From: Nissolia schottii
Taxonomy: Eukaryota > Streptophyta > Magnoliopsida > Fabales > Fabaceae
Assembly (NCBI GenBank): GCA_003254905.1
Contig: QANU01003465.1
Location: 95,121-159,120, forward strand
DNA length: 64,000 bases
Direction of reading: 5' to 3'
The translations under genes and the position numbers were made by a program. The notes beneath the pieces are model-generated. The model was not told the DNA's origin and did no database searches. It worked only from the letters and a program-made list of their open reading frames with translations. Positions 34,500 through 44,620 of the stretch are shown one piece after another; the first letter of the stretch is position 1; each line of letters opens with the position of its first letter.

Positions 34500-35320
34500 A
34501 TTTAAAGCCGCCGCCGCCGAACGGAGGGCCACCCCATGGTCCCACCGCCACCGCCTTACGGTTTCGGTTCCGGTAAGATTTAAGTTTTTTTTGTGATTAT
34601 TTTAATTTGCTTTATTTGTGATTATTTTTTGTGATTTTGTTTTTTTACCTGGTTATTTTTACTTGTATTGGATCAGGAAGCCACCGCCGTGCAACCGCCT
34701 CTGCCGAACGGAGGTCCACCCCATGCAACCGCCGCCACCGCCGTACCATTTTAGTTCCGGTATGCCTATCTATTTATATTTTAATTTGCTGATTAAAATG
34801 TTTAGTTTATTTTTTATAATAAGACTTGGCATTTTGGTTCTGATTTATAGTGATAATTATATGTCTCATGATCAAGGATATTTGAGATTTTTTGCTTATA
34901 TATTTGTAATACTGAAATGTTGGGATTAGTTAGTAGCTCTAATTTGATACAAATTTATATTTTGGTTTATGTCATTCTGTTTCTATTTTAATTTGCTGAT
35001 TATTTTGTTTACTTTATTTTGTGTAAGAAGTCTTGGACTATTAATAATGATCTTTCTTTATAGTGCTACTACTTGATAGATCCACTTACTTCTATAATGT
35101 TAATATTAATCAGTACTGTTGGCATTTTGGTTCTAATTTATAGTGATAATTATATGTCTCATGATCAAGGATATTTGAGATTTTTTTGCTTGTATGAGTT
35201 CTTGTAATACTGAAATGTTGGGATCAGTTACTAGCTAGCTCTAATTTGATACAAATTTATATTTTTGACTTTTTTTTTAATTTGCTGATGTGCAAAGCTG
35301 CCGCCGCTGAACCGAGGTTC
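34500..35320 (+). repeat. Duplicated proline-rich exon and intron in the CACTA leader
   Basis: A short exon-like block (CCGAACGGAGG(G/T)CCACCCCATG, then coding PPPPPY and ending in TTCCGGTA, a splice-donor-like sequence) occurs at about 34510-34575 and 34690-34762, with a partial third form at about 35293-35330. The intron that follows is also duplicated: the block with ATTATATGTCTCATGATCAA is found at about 34853 and again at about 35147. Confidence 0.75.
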
Positions 35321-38051
35321 ACCCCGTGACCAGTATGTATGGAAGACACCAAGGCATTCCAGCTACCGAACAGAGGAAAACAGTCGTGGTTTGATTGTTA
35401 TAGAACATTCCTGGAACCTGGTCACCCATTTCGGAACAGCAAGTATGGCTCTCAGAAGAACAGAATTGAAATTGACGAGCCACCGCAAAGGTTAACTGGT
35501 CGTGAAATTTGGAGGAGGTAAGACGGCTTCCGAAGATCACTGAGAGTGGAAATGTTAGGGTTCCAGGTTACGGGGAACAACATGACTGGATGAAGAGGAG
35601 CATATTCTGAGATTTTCCATACTAGAAAGATAACTTGGTTCATCATTGTCTTGATGTTATGCACATTGAAAAGAATGTATTTGATAATATAATGCATACT
35701 GTTATGAACACTGACCAAACAAAGGACAATGAGAAGGCAAGAATGGACTTAAAAGAGGTTTGCAGGCGCCGTGAGTTGAATTTACAGGACATTTCAGGTG
35801 GTCGTGTCATCAAGCTGAAGGCAAGCAACCAATTCAAAGTGTTCTTCGTTGGTTGCAGACTCTGAGATTGCCCGACGGTTATGCATCTAACTTGGCTCGA
35901 TATGTTAATATGGCCCAAGGAAAGTTGGTTGGAATGAAAAGTCATGACTGTCACGTGTTTATGAAATGTTTGCTGCCAATTGCGTTTAGAGAATTACCGA
36001 AGAACGTGTTGAAACCTCTGAGTGAACTAAGTCACTTCTTCAAGTCATTGTGCTCATCCACAGTTAATGTTGAAAACCTATCAGTCCTAGAACACAACAT
36101 TCCGATCATCCTCTGCCAGCTTGAAAGATTGTTCCCTCCTAGTTTTTTGATGTGATGGAACATTTGCCTGTACATTTGCCGTACGCAGCTCGCATGTGTG
36201 GTCCGGTCAGTACAGGTGAATGTATCCGTTCGAAAGATGCATGGGAGTGTTTAAGAGAACAGTTAAGAATAGGGATCAAGTTGAGGAGTCGAAATCCGAG
36301 GCATTCTTGACAAAAGAAACTTCCTTATTCTGTTCCTGCTACTTTGCTGCGAATGTTAATTGCAGTAGAACCACAGTGGACCGCAACGGATGATGGTGGT
36401 GGAATGCCTAGTTAGTCGACACTGTCTATATTTAATCCATCCGGTCGTCCGGCAGGAAAGGGATTAGATCACTGGTTGAGCGCGCAAGAAAAGGAAGCAG
36501 CCCACCTGTGTGTTTTGCTCAACTGTGAAGAAATGCTCCCTTACTATGAGTAAGTTCGTTTCATCTATCCTTATTATACTATGTTTGATTAACATACAAT
36601 CTTGTAACTCGCTTCTTACCAGCACACTCCGTTTCAGGATGTTTCAACGAGAATTTGGTAACCAAAGCACCGATCAAATGTTTCCTCCATGGTTTGAAAA
36701 TTATGTATGTGTTTGACGATTTTATGTTTATACTTTAACCGACTATAACAGTTTCCTGTCATAACCAATCTAACAAGTTATTTTCACCATGCATTTTTTT
36801 AGGTGCGTAATAATTATAGTAACGACGATAACTTGATGAGTTTGTCGTGGGGCCCAATGAACAAAGCGATTAGCTGGCCCATTTATTTTGTTAATGGATA
36901 CAAGTTCCACACACAAAAATGGGCAGCTAATCAAAAGACAGACAACGGTGGTGTTTGTGTCAAGGGTAAATATTCCAATACTGGAGTAACATATGTTGGT
37001 CTTGGCAACCAATACCCAAGAGGGGGGTGAATTGGGTATTTTAGAAATTATTCCAATTTCAACAAATATTGCATTTTCATGCAATTAGCGTTACTATGCA
37101 GCGGAATATAACAATTAACGATTTAATATAGGCATGCTCAATTATGTTTGCAATAAAATAACAAGATCAACAAAGCAACTTATAAACAATTATCAACATA
37201 TGCAATTCTCAAATATGCAAGACAATAATATAAGTTTGCAATAAATAAAGAGATAGAGTTAGAGAGATTGCAAACATAGATTTATCCTGGTTCGACCACC
37301 CTTGTGATCTACGTCCAGTCCCCAAGCGACTTGCTCAAGATTTCTCCACTATCATCAAGCTTCTAACTTAGGTGCTTGACAAACCTTTACATCCAAGNGT
37401 CATCATCAAAACATATTGTATTAAACAATTGGAATAACTAGGGAAACCTAGTTCCACAACATATACTGATTTCTATGGAGTGCTTCAAAAAATACGTGTA
37501 TTGGAATATAAGCACAATGGTCCATCTAATCACGTTGTTCTTTTCTTCTGTCATCACCAAATGGAACACGAACGCATCCGGATTACCCGATTACCGAGAT
37601 TAATCATGCAAGGCATTGAAACGGGTATGATCCATTCATCCTTGCTGCAAGAGCAAAGCAAGTATACTATGCTACCTATCCAGGAGCAACTCAATTAAGT
37701 TGGAAAGTTGTGATCAAGAGCAAACCGAGTGGCCGTATCGAGTTGGATGGCATGCAATCAATTGAGCAATCATCGAATGATCAGCCATATCAAGTGCCAG
37801 ACCTAATCCCTTCACCAATCGTCGACCACACAACAGATACAATCACATTGATAGCAGAAAACGACGAACCAGAGATACTTAATAATTCTAACATTTATAA
37901 ACACTTGCAATCAGACGTCGACAATGACAGTGATGAAGAAGAGGAGGTAGATGAAGAAGAAGACCAAGAAGAAGAAGAAGAAGAAGATTTTGACTCGGAC
38001 TTAAATTCTGAAAATGACGTCGATAGTGTCTATTATTCGTCTTCAAACTAG
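35281..38051 (+). pseudogene. CACTA transposase remnant (TNP2, DUF4218, DUF4216)
   Basis: In order: a WFDCYRTFLEPGHPF segment (35390), a TNP2 piece HCLDVMHIEKNVFDNIMHTV (35643), a DUF4218 region LRLPDGYASNLARY to LPIAFRELPKNVLKPLSELS (35857-36170) continuing as DVMEHLPVHLPYAARMCGPV, then KGLDHWLSAQEKEAAHLCVL, two recognisable introns (about 36549-36637 and 36707-36802), DUF4216 parts SLSWGPMNKAISWPIYFVNG and VVLFFCHHQM, and an acidic C-terminal tail (37900-38051). Damage: a one-base frameshift near 35842, loss of one T in a T-run near 36148, stops at about 36308 and 36412, deletion of most of TNP2, and a solo LTR at 36994. It cannot make an active transposase. Confidence 0.88.
36994..37458 (+). 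mobile_element. Solo LTR inside the CACTA transposase
   Basis: A 465 bp sequence starting TGTTGGTCTTGGCAACC and ending TTCCACA is flanked by a perfect 5 bp duplication ACATA at 36989-36993 and 37459-37463. Removing it restores the DUF4216 reading (NTGVTYTDFYG), which proves the boundaries. It has no primer site or coding sequence. One unresolved base lies at 37398. Confidence 0.93.
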
Positions 38052-39225
38052 CTGCGATTTGTACAAACCCTAAACAATCTAACTATTATACTTCTTTCGT
38101 TACACAACAACAAGTTAATGCCTTGTATTCTTTAATTGTTCTATTTTCCTTTACCCGACATGTCAGTGTTAATTGATTAATTCCATAATTAGTTATTAAA
38201 TACAAATTTATGCATGATAATAAACTACAAAATTATTAATTACAATTATTTATTAATAATTTCTACAATTATTTATTAATAATTTCAAATGTATGTTAAA
38301 TTAAGGGTCAATTAAGGGTATAGGGGTTATAAATTAATTAAATAAAATATCATTTTTATATATTTATGAATATTAGGTTATAGGGGTTTTAAATTAAATA
38401 AATAAAATATAAATTTTATATATTTATGAATATTAGGGTATATAATTATTATATAATTATTTAAATGATAATATAATTATTAAAAAATAAAATTATTTAG
38501 AAAATATAATTATTTACTGTAAATCTAATTAAAATTTATCATAACTATTTTAAGTTAATAATTATAACCACAAATTTGCCAAAAAATAACTTTACGATTG
38601 TCGTCGGTTTTGCAAGACGGTAATATATAACTAAAATAATATTATTTTTACCGTCGTATATTACCAGCGGTAAGGCCTTAAATTAGGTTTAACTTTACCG
38701 TTGATTTTACACGACGGTAATAAATAAATAAAATAATATTATTCTTACCTTCGTATTATACTGGCAGTAAGGCCGTAAAATAGATTCAACTTTAGAGTCG
38801 GTAACGGCAAACGGTAACCGATGAGATACAATATTATTATTTTTTCCGTTGTATATAACTGACGGTAATCGATGAAATAAAATATTATTATTTTTACAAT
38901 ATCATCGGCAAACACTAACGGTAACAGTCGTCGATTAATGCAAACGGTAATAGATCAATTTACTGTCGGTAACGGATCAATTTACTGTCGGTAACGGATG
39001 ACGGTAATGAGGTCGCGGCTCGCTTTTAATTGAACCGATTAGTGGCGGTTTTATCCGCCAGAAATTAGCGTCGTATGTCTATCCGACGGTAGATTGATTA
39101 CCATCGGTCAGTTTACCGCTGACTGTAATTTCGACGGTAATACCAACGGTAATGCGACGTGTCGACGATAAAGACCTAAAAATCTGACGGTAACATCGAC
39201 GGTAATAGTTAAATTTCTCGTAATG

Positions 39226-39504
39226 CGAGTTGGAGAAATGTTCTCATTGCATGGCTGGTAAGCAGACCAGAGTATCCTTCAAGAGGCACCCTCCCTCAAA
39301 GAAGTCAGAGTTACTTGAATTGGTGCATTCTGGTGTTTGTGACCCATTGAAGGTAAAGTTATTTGGTGGTGCACTTTATTTTGTTACCTTTATTGATGAT
39401 TGTTCCAGGAAGCTTTGGGTCTATGCTTTGAAGACAAAGGACCAGGTTTTGGAGAAATTCAAAGAATTCAATGTCTTGGTTGAGAGACAGTCAGGCAAGG
39501 ACCA
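39226..39504 (+). pseudogene. Copia pre-integrase/integrase fragment (same element as 32024)
   Basis: The frame continues LEKCSHCMAGKQTRVSFKR, ELLELVHSGVCDPLKVK, GGALYFVTFIDDCSRKLWVY and ALKTKDQVLEKFKEFNVLVE, the GAG-pre-integrase zinc motif and N-terminal integrase core of a Copia element. It is cut off at 39504 where copy 2 of the segmental duplication begins. Reverse transcriptase, RNase H and 3' LTR are absent. Confidence 0.9.
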
Positions 39505-39840
39505 GGTACTAATGTTCGTGAAAATACTCCATTTCTCTAGAATTTATTATCAATAGCTAGAGTGGCAGCAAAAAAAAAAAAAAAAGTGGAAGGTTTAGAA
39601 ATGGCATCCAGAGTTAAGAAGCATTTCATAATTGAGCAGAAGGTTTGAGAACTCAAATTAATTTATAAAAACACAGTTTGTTCACGAAGTAATACATCAA
39701 GCTTTATTTCCCCCAGAATCCCCACCTTTCGTAACTTGGTACGATCAGAACGCGAAGGCTCCTATACAGAACCGAAACTTACGTTCTTGAATTGAAATAA
39801 AAACCCAACACTAGAAGTACGTACACCAGTACTGCAGGGA

Positions 39841-40092
39841 TTACTTTCCACATTTGTCACTCTCCAGCATCTTCCTAAGATACTTGTGATAAATCACGAG
39901 CAACAGAAAGAGCCCCAGGACCCCAACCAAGACTCCGATGATGATGCCGAATTCTGTTGATGATGATGATGAATCAGATGATGACCAATCAGGAGTAGGT
40001 TGAGGCCATGTTGGCCAGGGCACCGGTTTTGCAGGGGCTGGTGGCGGTGGTGCCGCAGCGGTGCACGGTGGTGGAAGACAAGTGGTTGACAT
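39841..40092 (-). CDS. Small proline/serine-rich single-pass membrane protein, copy 2
   Basis: From the ATG equivalent to that of copy 1 (40092) it encodes 83 residues with the same plan: proline-rich N-terminus (LPPPCTAAAPPPP), WPTWPQPTPDW, a shortened serine spacer (SSSDSSSSS), a membrane helix FGIIIGVLVGVLGLFLLLVI and the tail HKYLRKM. Two points are odd. The PPPY of copy 1 is PPPC, and an upstream ATG at 40200 is in frame, so translation from there would add 36 residues, mostly Arg-Glu encoded by the (GA)n tract. In copy 1 the matching ATG is out of frame. The TATAAAC box is at 40215-40221. Family unknown. Confidence 0.72.
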   Translation of the reverse strand: MSTTCLPPPCTAAAPPPPAPAKPVPWPTWPQPTPDWSSSDSSSSSTEFGIIIGVLVGVLGLFLLLVIYHKYLRKMLESDKCGK

Positions 40093-40111
40093 AGCCGTGA
40101 TTTCAGCTGAA

Positions 40112-40119
40112 ACTCTCTC

Positions 40120-40156
<37 letters not shown>
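40112..40156. repeat. (CT)n microsatellite in the 5' leader of copy 2
   Basis: An almost pure CT tract of about 45 bases with a single CCC interruption. The same position in copy 1 (about 31543-31558) is much shorter. Its length sets the frame of the upstream ATG at 40200. Confidence 0.9.
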
Positions 40157-40214
40157 AATCTTTTCCTAGGTGTCTGTGTTGCAATTGGGTGTGCTAACAT
40201 TCAGGGAGGGAATA

Positions 40215-40221
40215 GTTTATA
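40215..40221 (-). promoter_or_regulatory. TATA box of small membrane-protein gene, copy 2
   Basis: TATAAAC on the minus strand, conserved in position with TATAAAT of copy 1. It lies only 15 bases before the upstream ATG at 40200, so transcripts starting 25-35 bases downstream of the box would exclude that ATG. Confidence 0.7.
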
Positions 40222-40265
40222 AAGGGGTCAATGATGGTCAGTCACATGCGGTTTAATTTTTTTAA

Positions 40266-40492
40266 CAAAAGTGTTACGTGTACACCAAATTTCATACACT
40301 CATACATACACCATTAATAATACACAAACTTTATTTTCAGAGTGCACAAACATTACAAACTTGTAAATAATACTCTTAATTATACTTAATTAAGTGCACA
40401 AACATTACATGAGTTAAAACACAAACTTTATGTATATAAATACGATGTGTATGTCTGATGTACGATTTTTAGTGTACATGTAGCAGAACTCA
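40266..40492. mobile_element. MITE carrying GCACAAAC repeats
   Basis: This 227 bp stretch is present in copy 2 but missing at the same point in copy 1. It is flanked by TTTTTTAA at 40258-40265 and 40493-40500. The ends are imperfect inverted repeats of about 38 bp (GTTACGTGTACACCAAATTT against GCTACATGTACACTAAAAAT). Inside are two GTGCACAAACATTAC copies and two further ACACAAACTTTA variants. Confidence 0.82.
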
Positions 40493-40830
40493 TTTTTTAA
40501 TCTTAGTTCTCTTAAATTACTACAATTTGTAGTTTGGTGTAACCAAAACCAAACGACCTTGAGATGCTTCAAGTCAATGCCGCCAATTATATATGTCAAG
40601 TATAAAATGATTTCGATTAGAGATTATTACCTTCACAAAATAAGTGGACAAAAACAATGAAGCATAATTGCCATGTTCAAAGAGAAATGATATTATCTAT
40701 ACGAAAAAGGTCTACGTGTACAAAAAAATATTTTACCAACATACAACTAACGTATAATAATACGTAAAAATACTCATAATAATAAATATTATACCACTCT
40801 CTGTCAGTGGCTTTTCTCTCTCCCACACCC

Positions 40831-41690
40831 CACGTTCACACCCTATCCACTCGCGGTGTCATCATTCTCACTTTCTCCGTGGAATAACTTTCCTCTTGTA
40901 GACGTCGCCACCAAGCACGTCCCACCACGCACCTCATCGCCAAGCACATCGCTGCCACGCACGTTGCCGCCACACACGTTGCCATCGTCGCCTGGACTCC
41001 CGCATCCATAGCCTCCACGCAGACCTTAATTCCCACGAGATGCGATTCTGACATGAAAACGACGTTCACGTTATTATTCCCTGCCATCCCTGCCTTTCGC
41101 ATTGATGCTCATCACATTGAAAGGAAGTTCGCGGTTTGTGTATTAACAAACCCGTTGTCACTAAGTGCGTACGCGTTGTATTTGCCAATGGTTTCTCTTG
41201 AAATTCAAGGAGGAGGTAAGCTTCATTCGTTGTTTTTGTATTGATTCAAATCCTAGTGATTTGTGAGGTTGAGGAGTTTGTGTTTGGGTGTATGTTGTTG
41301 CGGGAATGTTCTTGCTCTCGCGTACGTACGTGTGTTGCTATTTCGACGTACGTCGGTGTGTTCGTGTAGTTTTTATAGGCCTGTTCACGTAATGTTTATA
41401 GGTTTGGTATCTTTGTTTAGTTGCGTTTGTTCATTTTAGCTATGTTGTATTGTTCACGTGTTGCACAAATGCTTGTTTAGTCTAGTTGTATAGGTTTGTT
41501 CATTTTAGTTGTGGAGGTTTGTTTACATGTTGTTCATTTATTTGTTTAACTTATACGGTAGGAGGCTTCCTAGTTTTCTTTGGGTCTTCAACTGTTTGGT
41601 CTTCAAGGAGTGTTACATCTCGGTTTCTAACAATTTTTCGATCAAGAGATTCCACCATCGGTAACAAAAATCTCCATGACCGTAGCCAAA
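40831..41690. other. Unassigned region right of the duplication
   Basis: A 63-codon plus-strand frame (41053-41244) ends close to a GGAGGAGGTAAGC splice-donor-like site, and the following T/G-rich DNA looks intron-like, with repeated TTGTTCATTTTAG(C/T)T. The other strand is open too (40836-41102, alanine-rich). I recognise no domain, so a gene is possible but unsupported. A repeated CACGCACGTTGCCGCCAC-type block at 40900-40990 is low in complexity. Confidence 0.35.
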
Positions 41691-42789
41691 AATAATACAT
41701 TATCTGGAATTAGCATCAAGCTTGGATCTTTCATCTCTTGGAACATGAACAAATCTCTTGCAGTCAAAAACTCTCAAGTAATCATATGAAACATCTTTCC
41801 TTGTCTCAACCCTCTGTGGAGAATCTTCATCAAGAGGAACTAAGGAGAAATATTGATTAAATCGACTGTGGTTCTCATCCCTTTACCCCAAAAGGCTTTA
41901 GATAAATTAGCATGAGAAAGCATACAACGAATCTTGTCATGAATCATTCGACTCATTCTCTCAGCTACACCATTGTGATGAGATGTCTTTAGAATGGTTT
42001 TCTCAAGCCTGATACCTTGTTTTCTGCAATAATCTTCAACTAGGCCCCTGTATTTACCATTATTATCTGCTCAAACACATTTCAATCTTGCTCCTATTTC
42101 TCTTTCAATACTTGCTTGGAAGTTTGAAGACATCGAGCACCTGACTTTAAAATTTCAAAACAAAAGCCCAAACTTTTCTAGAGTGATTATCAATAAAAGT
42201 TACAAAATACTCGACACCACCATTGGTTTTAGCATCCATAAAGCAAATATCAATATGAACAAGATCTAAAATATGGCATCTCCATTTAGGAGGTAAATTG
42301 TGAAAAACTACTCTATGATGCTTACCAACTAAACAATGAGAACAATTAAGAGAAGTACCATTAATAGGGAGAAGGTTCTTTTTGGAAAGGATAACAAGTC
42401 CTTTATCACTCAAATGACCAAGAGCACATGCCATAATTGTTTTGGAGGAATCTTTAGTTGCATTTACTTCTCCTTTGCACAATTTTGTCTACATGCTATA
42501 AAGAGTACTGATCTTCTAGGCTCTCGCGACTATTACAGATCCTTTGAATGAGCTTTCCATTTACCTTCATTAATGTAGGTTGTATAACCCTCACTGTCTA
42601 GTACTCTAGTCGATATCAAGTTGAGACAAATATCTAGACACGTGTCTGACATTCCTTAAAAACGGTTTTTCTAAAAAAAATTTCTCCATTGCCAGCAATC
42701 TTGCATCCTTAGGGCCAGCAAAGAGGAGCAGCCGTGATGACAAAACCCCTATCATCTTCGTCTACAACGAGTCACCAAGAAGAACACCT
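41690..42789 (-). pseudogene. Second Copia remnant, pre-integrase and integrase
   Basis: The minus strand shows a protease/pre-integrase edge (LDSEGYTTYINEGKWK near 42570), GHLSDKGLVILSKKNLLP and CSHCLVGKHHRVVF (42300-42410), then integrase: DLVHIDICFMDAKTNGGVEY, FVTFIDNHSRKVWAF and, leftward, TSHHNGVAERMSRMIHDK, where the catalytic HNGVAER segment survives. Stops and frameshifts are spread throughout. It differs from the first Copia element in sequence and orientation. It abuts the solo LTR at 42795. Confidence 0.85.
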
Positions 42790-43809
42790 ACAATTGTAAC
42801 ATCCCGAATTTTCTCTTTACGAGAATTTCGCGAAGATCCCAATTTTTGGCTTAATTAAAAGCACATTAGATGCGATTATTTGGACTGAAAAAATCATTTA
42901 GAACATTAATTTCTTCCAAACGCCAGTCAAGTAATTGTTTCTTGATCTCGCGGAGTGCCACGAGGTCCGTGCCAAATTTTGACAAAAATCAGAATTTCGG
43001 TGGACACTTAAGGTATCTGTGAAAATTTCCTTCGGGTAATAAATTTACGAATACCTTAACCGGACATACCTCTATGATCCGGGAAATTAGTAGATCGCGG
43101 ATATGTGCTCGGAATATTTTTAGAATACCCGAACACGAGCGAAAAATGACAAAACACGATCAAACATGATCACAAAAATAATATATTACAAATTGGAAAA
43201 AAAAAATTAACCCACGGTTAGTAAAAGGAAAATAAAGAAAAGGCAAAAAGGGAATTAATTAAAAAGATAAAGGACAAAAAGGGGAAAAATAGATTTAGGA
43301 TATAAAAGGAAATAAAAATTAAAGGAAGGGCAAAAGGGTAATTAGGTCTAAAAGATAAATTTTGAAAAAAAAAAAGAAGAAAAGAAAAGGAAAAGCAGCA
43401 ATAGCTTCGTAAAGAAGCAAAAGGCATCCCTGATGCCTATATATATAACCACGGCCTCAGTGCCATTTTTACTTAAAAATTTCATCTGCTGTGCTGTTAT
43501 TCTGTCTAGTTGTGCGCGCGACGATCACTCCACCGGACTCAAGAAAAATAGTAGGATTATCCTAAAGCTCTCGGGAGTCATTTCTAACAACTTCCAAGTG
43601 CGCCTGGAAAGTGGGTAACCCTAAGTCTCTGTCTATGTGAATTTATATGTGATTTTATATGTGTATTTTTGTGGATCCAATTTAGAAAACATCATGTGAA
43701 AAATATAAAGATTAAGTTGTGAAAGCGATTTTGAGTAGTTTCGACGTTAGAAAAACTTAACTGTACTAGTTGGAACATATGGAAATGACATCTGAAGTTA
43801 CGGTGCAAT

Positions 43810-44035
43810 CAGGAGGAATTCATCAGATTGAATTCCTCATTCATCAGAATGAATTCCCCAAAAGGAATTCATTCGAATGCGTCATCAGATTAAAATCCCC
43901 AGGAGGAATTCATTCGAATGCGTCATCAGATTGAAATCCTCAAGAGGAATTCAACAGATTGAATTCCTCATTCATCAGATTGAATTCCTGAGGAGGAATT
44001 CATCAGATTGAATTCCTCATTCATTCGAATGAAAG
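43810..44035. repeat. Palindromic GGAATTC...GAATTCC array
   Basis: Ten GAATTC hexamers lie within 200 bases (43816 to 44015), arranged as units such as GGAATTCATCAGATTGAATT and TCATTCGAATGCGTCATCAG. Many neighbouring units are inverted copies of each other, so the DNA can form several short hairpins. Confidence 0.88.
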
Positions 44036-44299
44036 TTGAAGAATTTGAGATTTTAGCTTTTCTACATGTTCCAACAAGCACTAAAACCCTAAAGAATGAG
44101 TATGGAAGTAACCATGAACTCATTTTACTTATTTTAAAACATGCATCATGAGGATAGATAACTAGAGGTCGCCACTTAATGACTAAACAGAGCATAATGA
44201 AATGTAGGAAACAAGGGGAAACACTAAAGCAAAGATAAGAGTGATAATGATTGTTGTCAAGCAAGAAAAGAGAGGTAGCAGACAGGGTAAAGGGTGGGA

Positions 44300-44620
44300 A
44301 TGATACCATGCCCAAAGTGTGCATGATGTTGATACGATGCCACGCCCAAGTGTGCATGAGGAATGATATGATACCGTACCCGAAATTGTGTAGGATGCAC
44401 AGTGACGATACCCTGCCCGCAGTTCTGTAGGACGTACTGTGATACGATACCATGCCCAAGTGTGCATGATGACGAGTCTCATGCATGGATACCGTGCCCC
44501 ATCGGCATGATGAACAACTCTTGCATTGATACCATGCCCAAAGTGTGCATGATGAAATATCCCGTGCCCGGCAAGCATGGTGGAATGATCCCGCGCAACA
44601 TATGCGTGATGAACAGTTGT
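44300..44620. repeat. GATACCATGCCCAAGTGTGC minisatellite
   Basis: About nine diverged units of GATACCATGCCCAA(A)GTGTGCATGATG occur at intervals of roughly 27-50 bases in the LTR. Confidence 0.8.

Larger units (their letters stand above)
33460..39225 (+). mobile_element. CACTA (En/Spm-like) DNA transposon, defective
   Basis: The left terminus CACTACTAGAAATTTGACTA matches the reverse complement of the right terminus, CATTACGAGAAATTTAACTA. Both subterminal zones (33490-34110 and 38590-39210) are packed with ACCGTCGG / CCGACGGTAA repeats, the presumed transposase-binding sites. Between them are a CT-rich leader (34140-34480), proline-rich leader exons, a broken transposase (35281-38051) and a solo LTR. 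No 3 bp target duplication is seen (ATT on the left, CGA on the right), and Copia sequence between the two flanks is missing, so flanking DNA was lost after insertion. Confidence 0.9.
39505..40830. repeat. Segmental duplication, copy 2
   Basis: It is collinear with 30905-32023. Differences include a poly-A expansion near 39567, an expanded CT tract in the 5' leader, loss of serine codons in the gene and a 227 bp MITE at 40266-40492. Confidence 0.9.

Noticed and set aside
41053-41244. Possible first exon ending in GGAGGAGGTAAGC
   Set aside because: No downstream exon or domain could be recognised; both strands are open.
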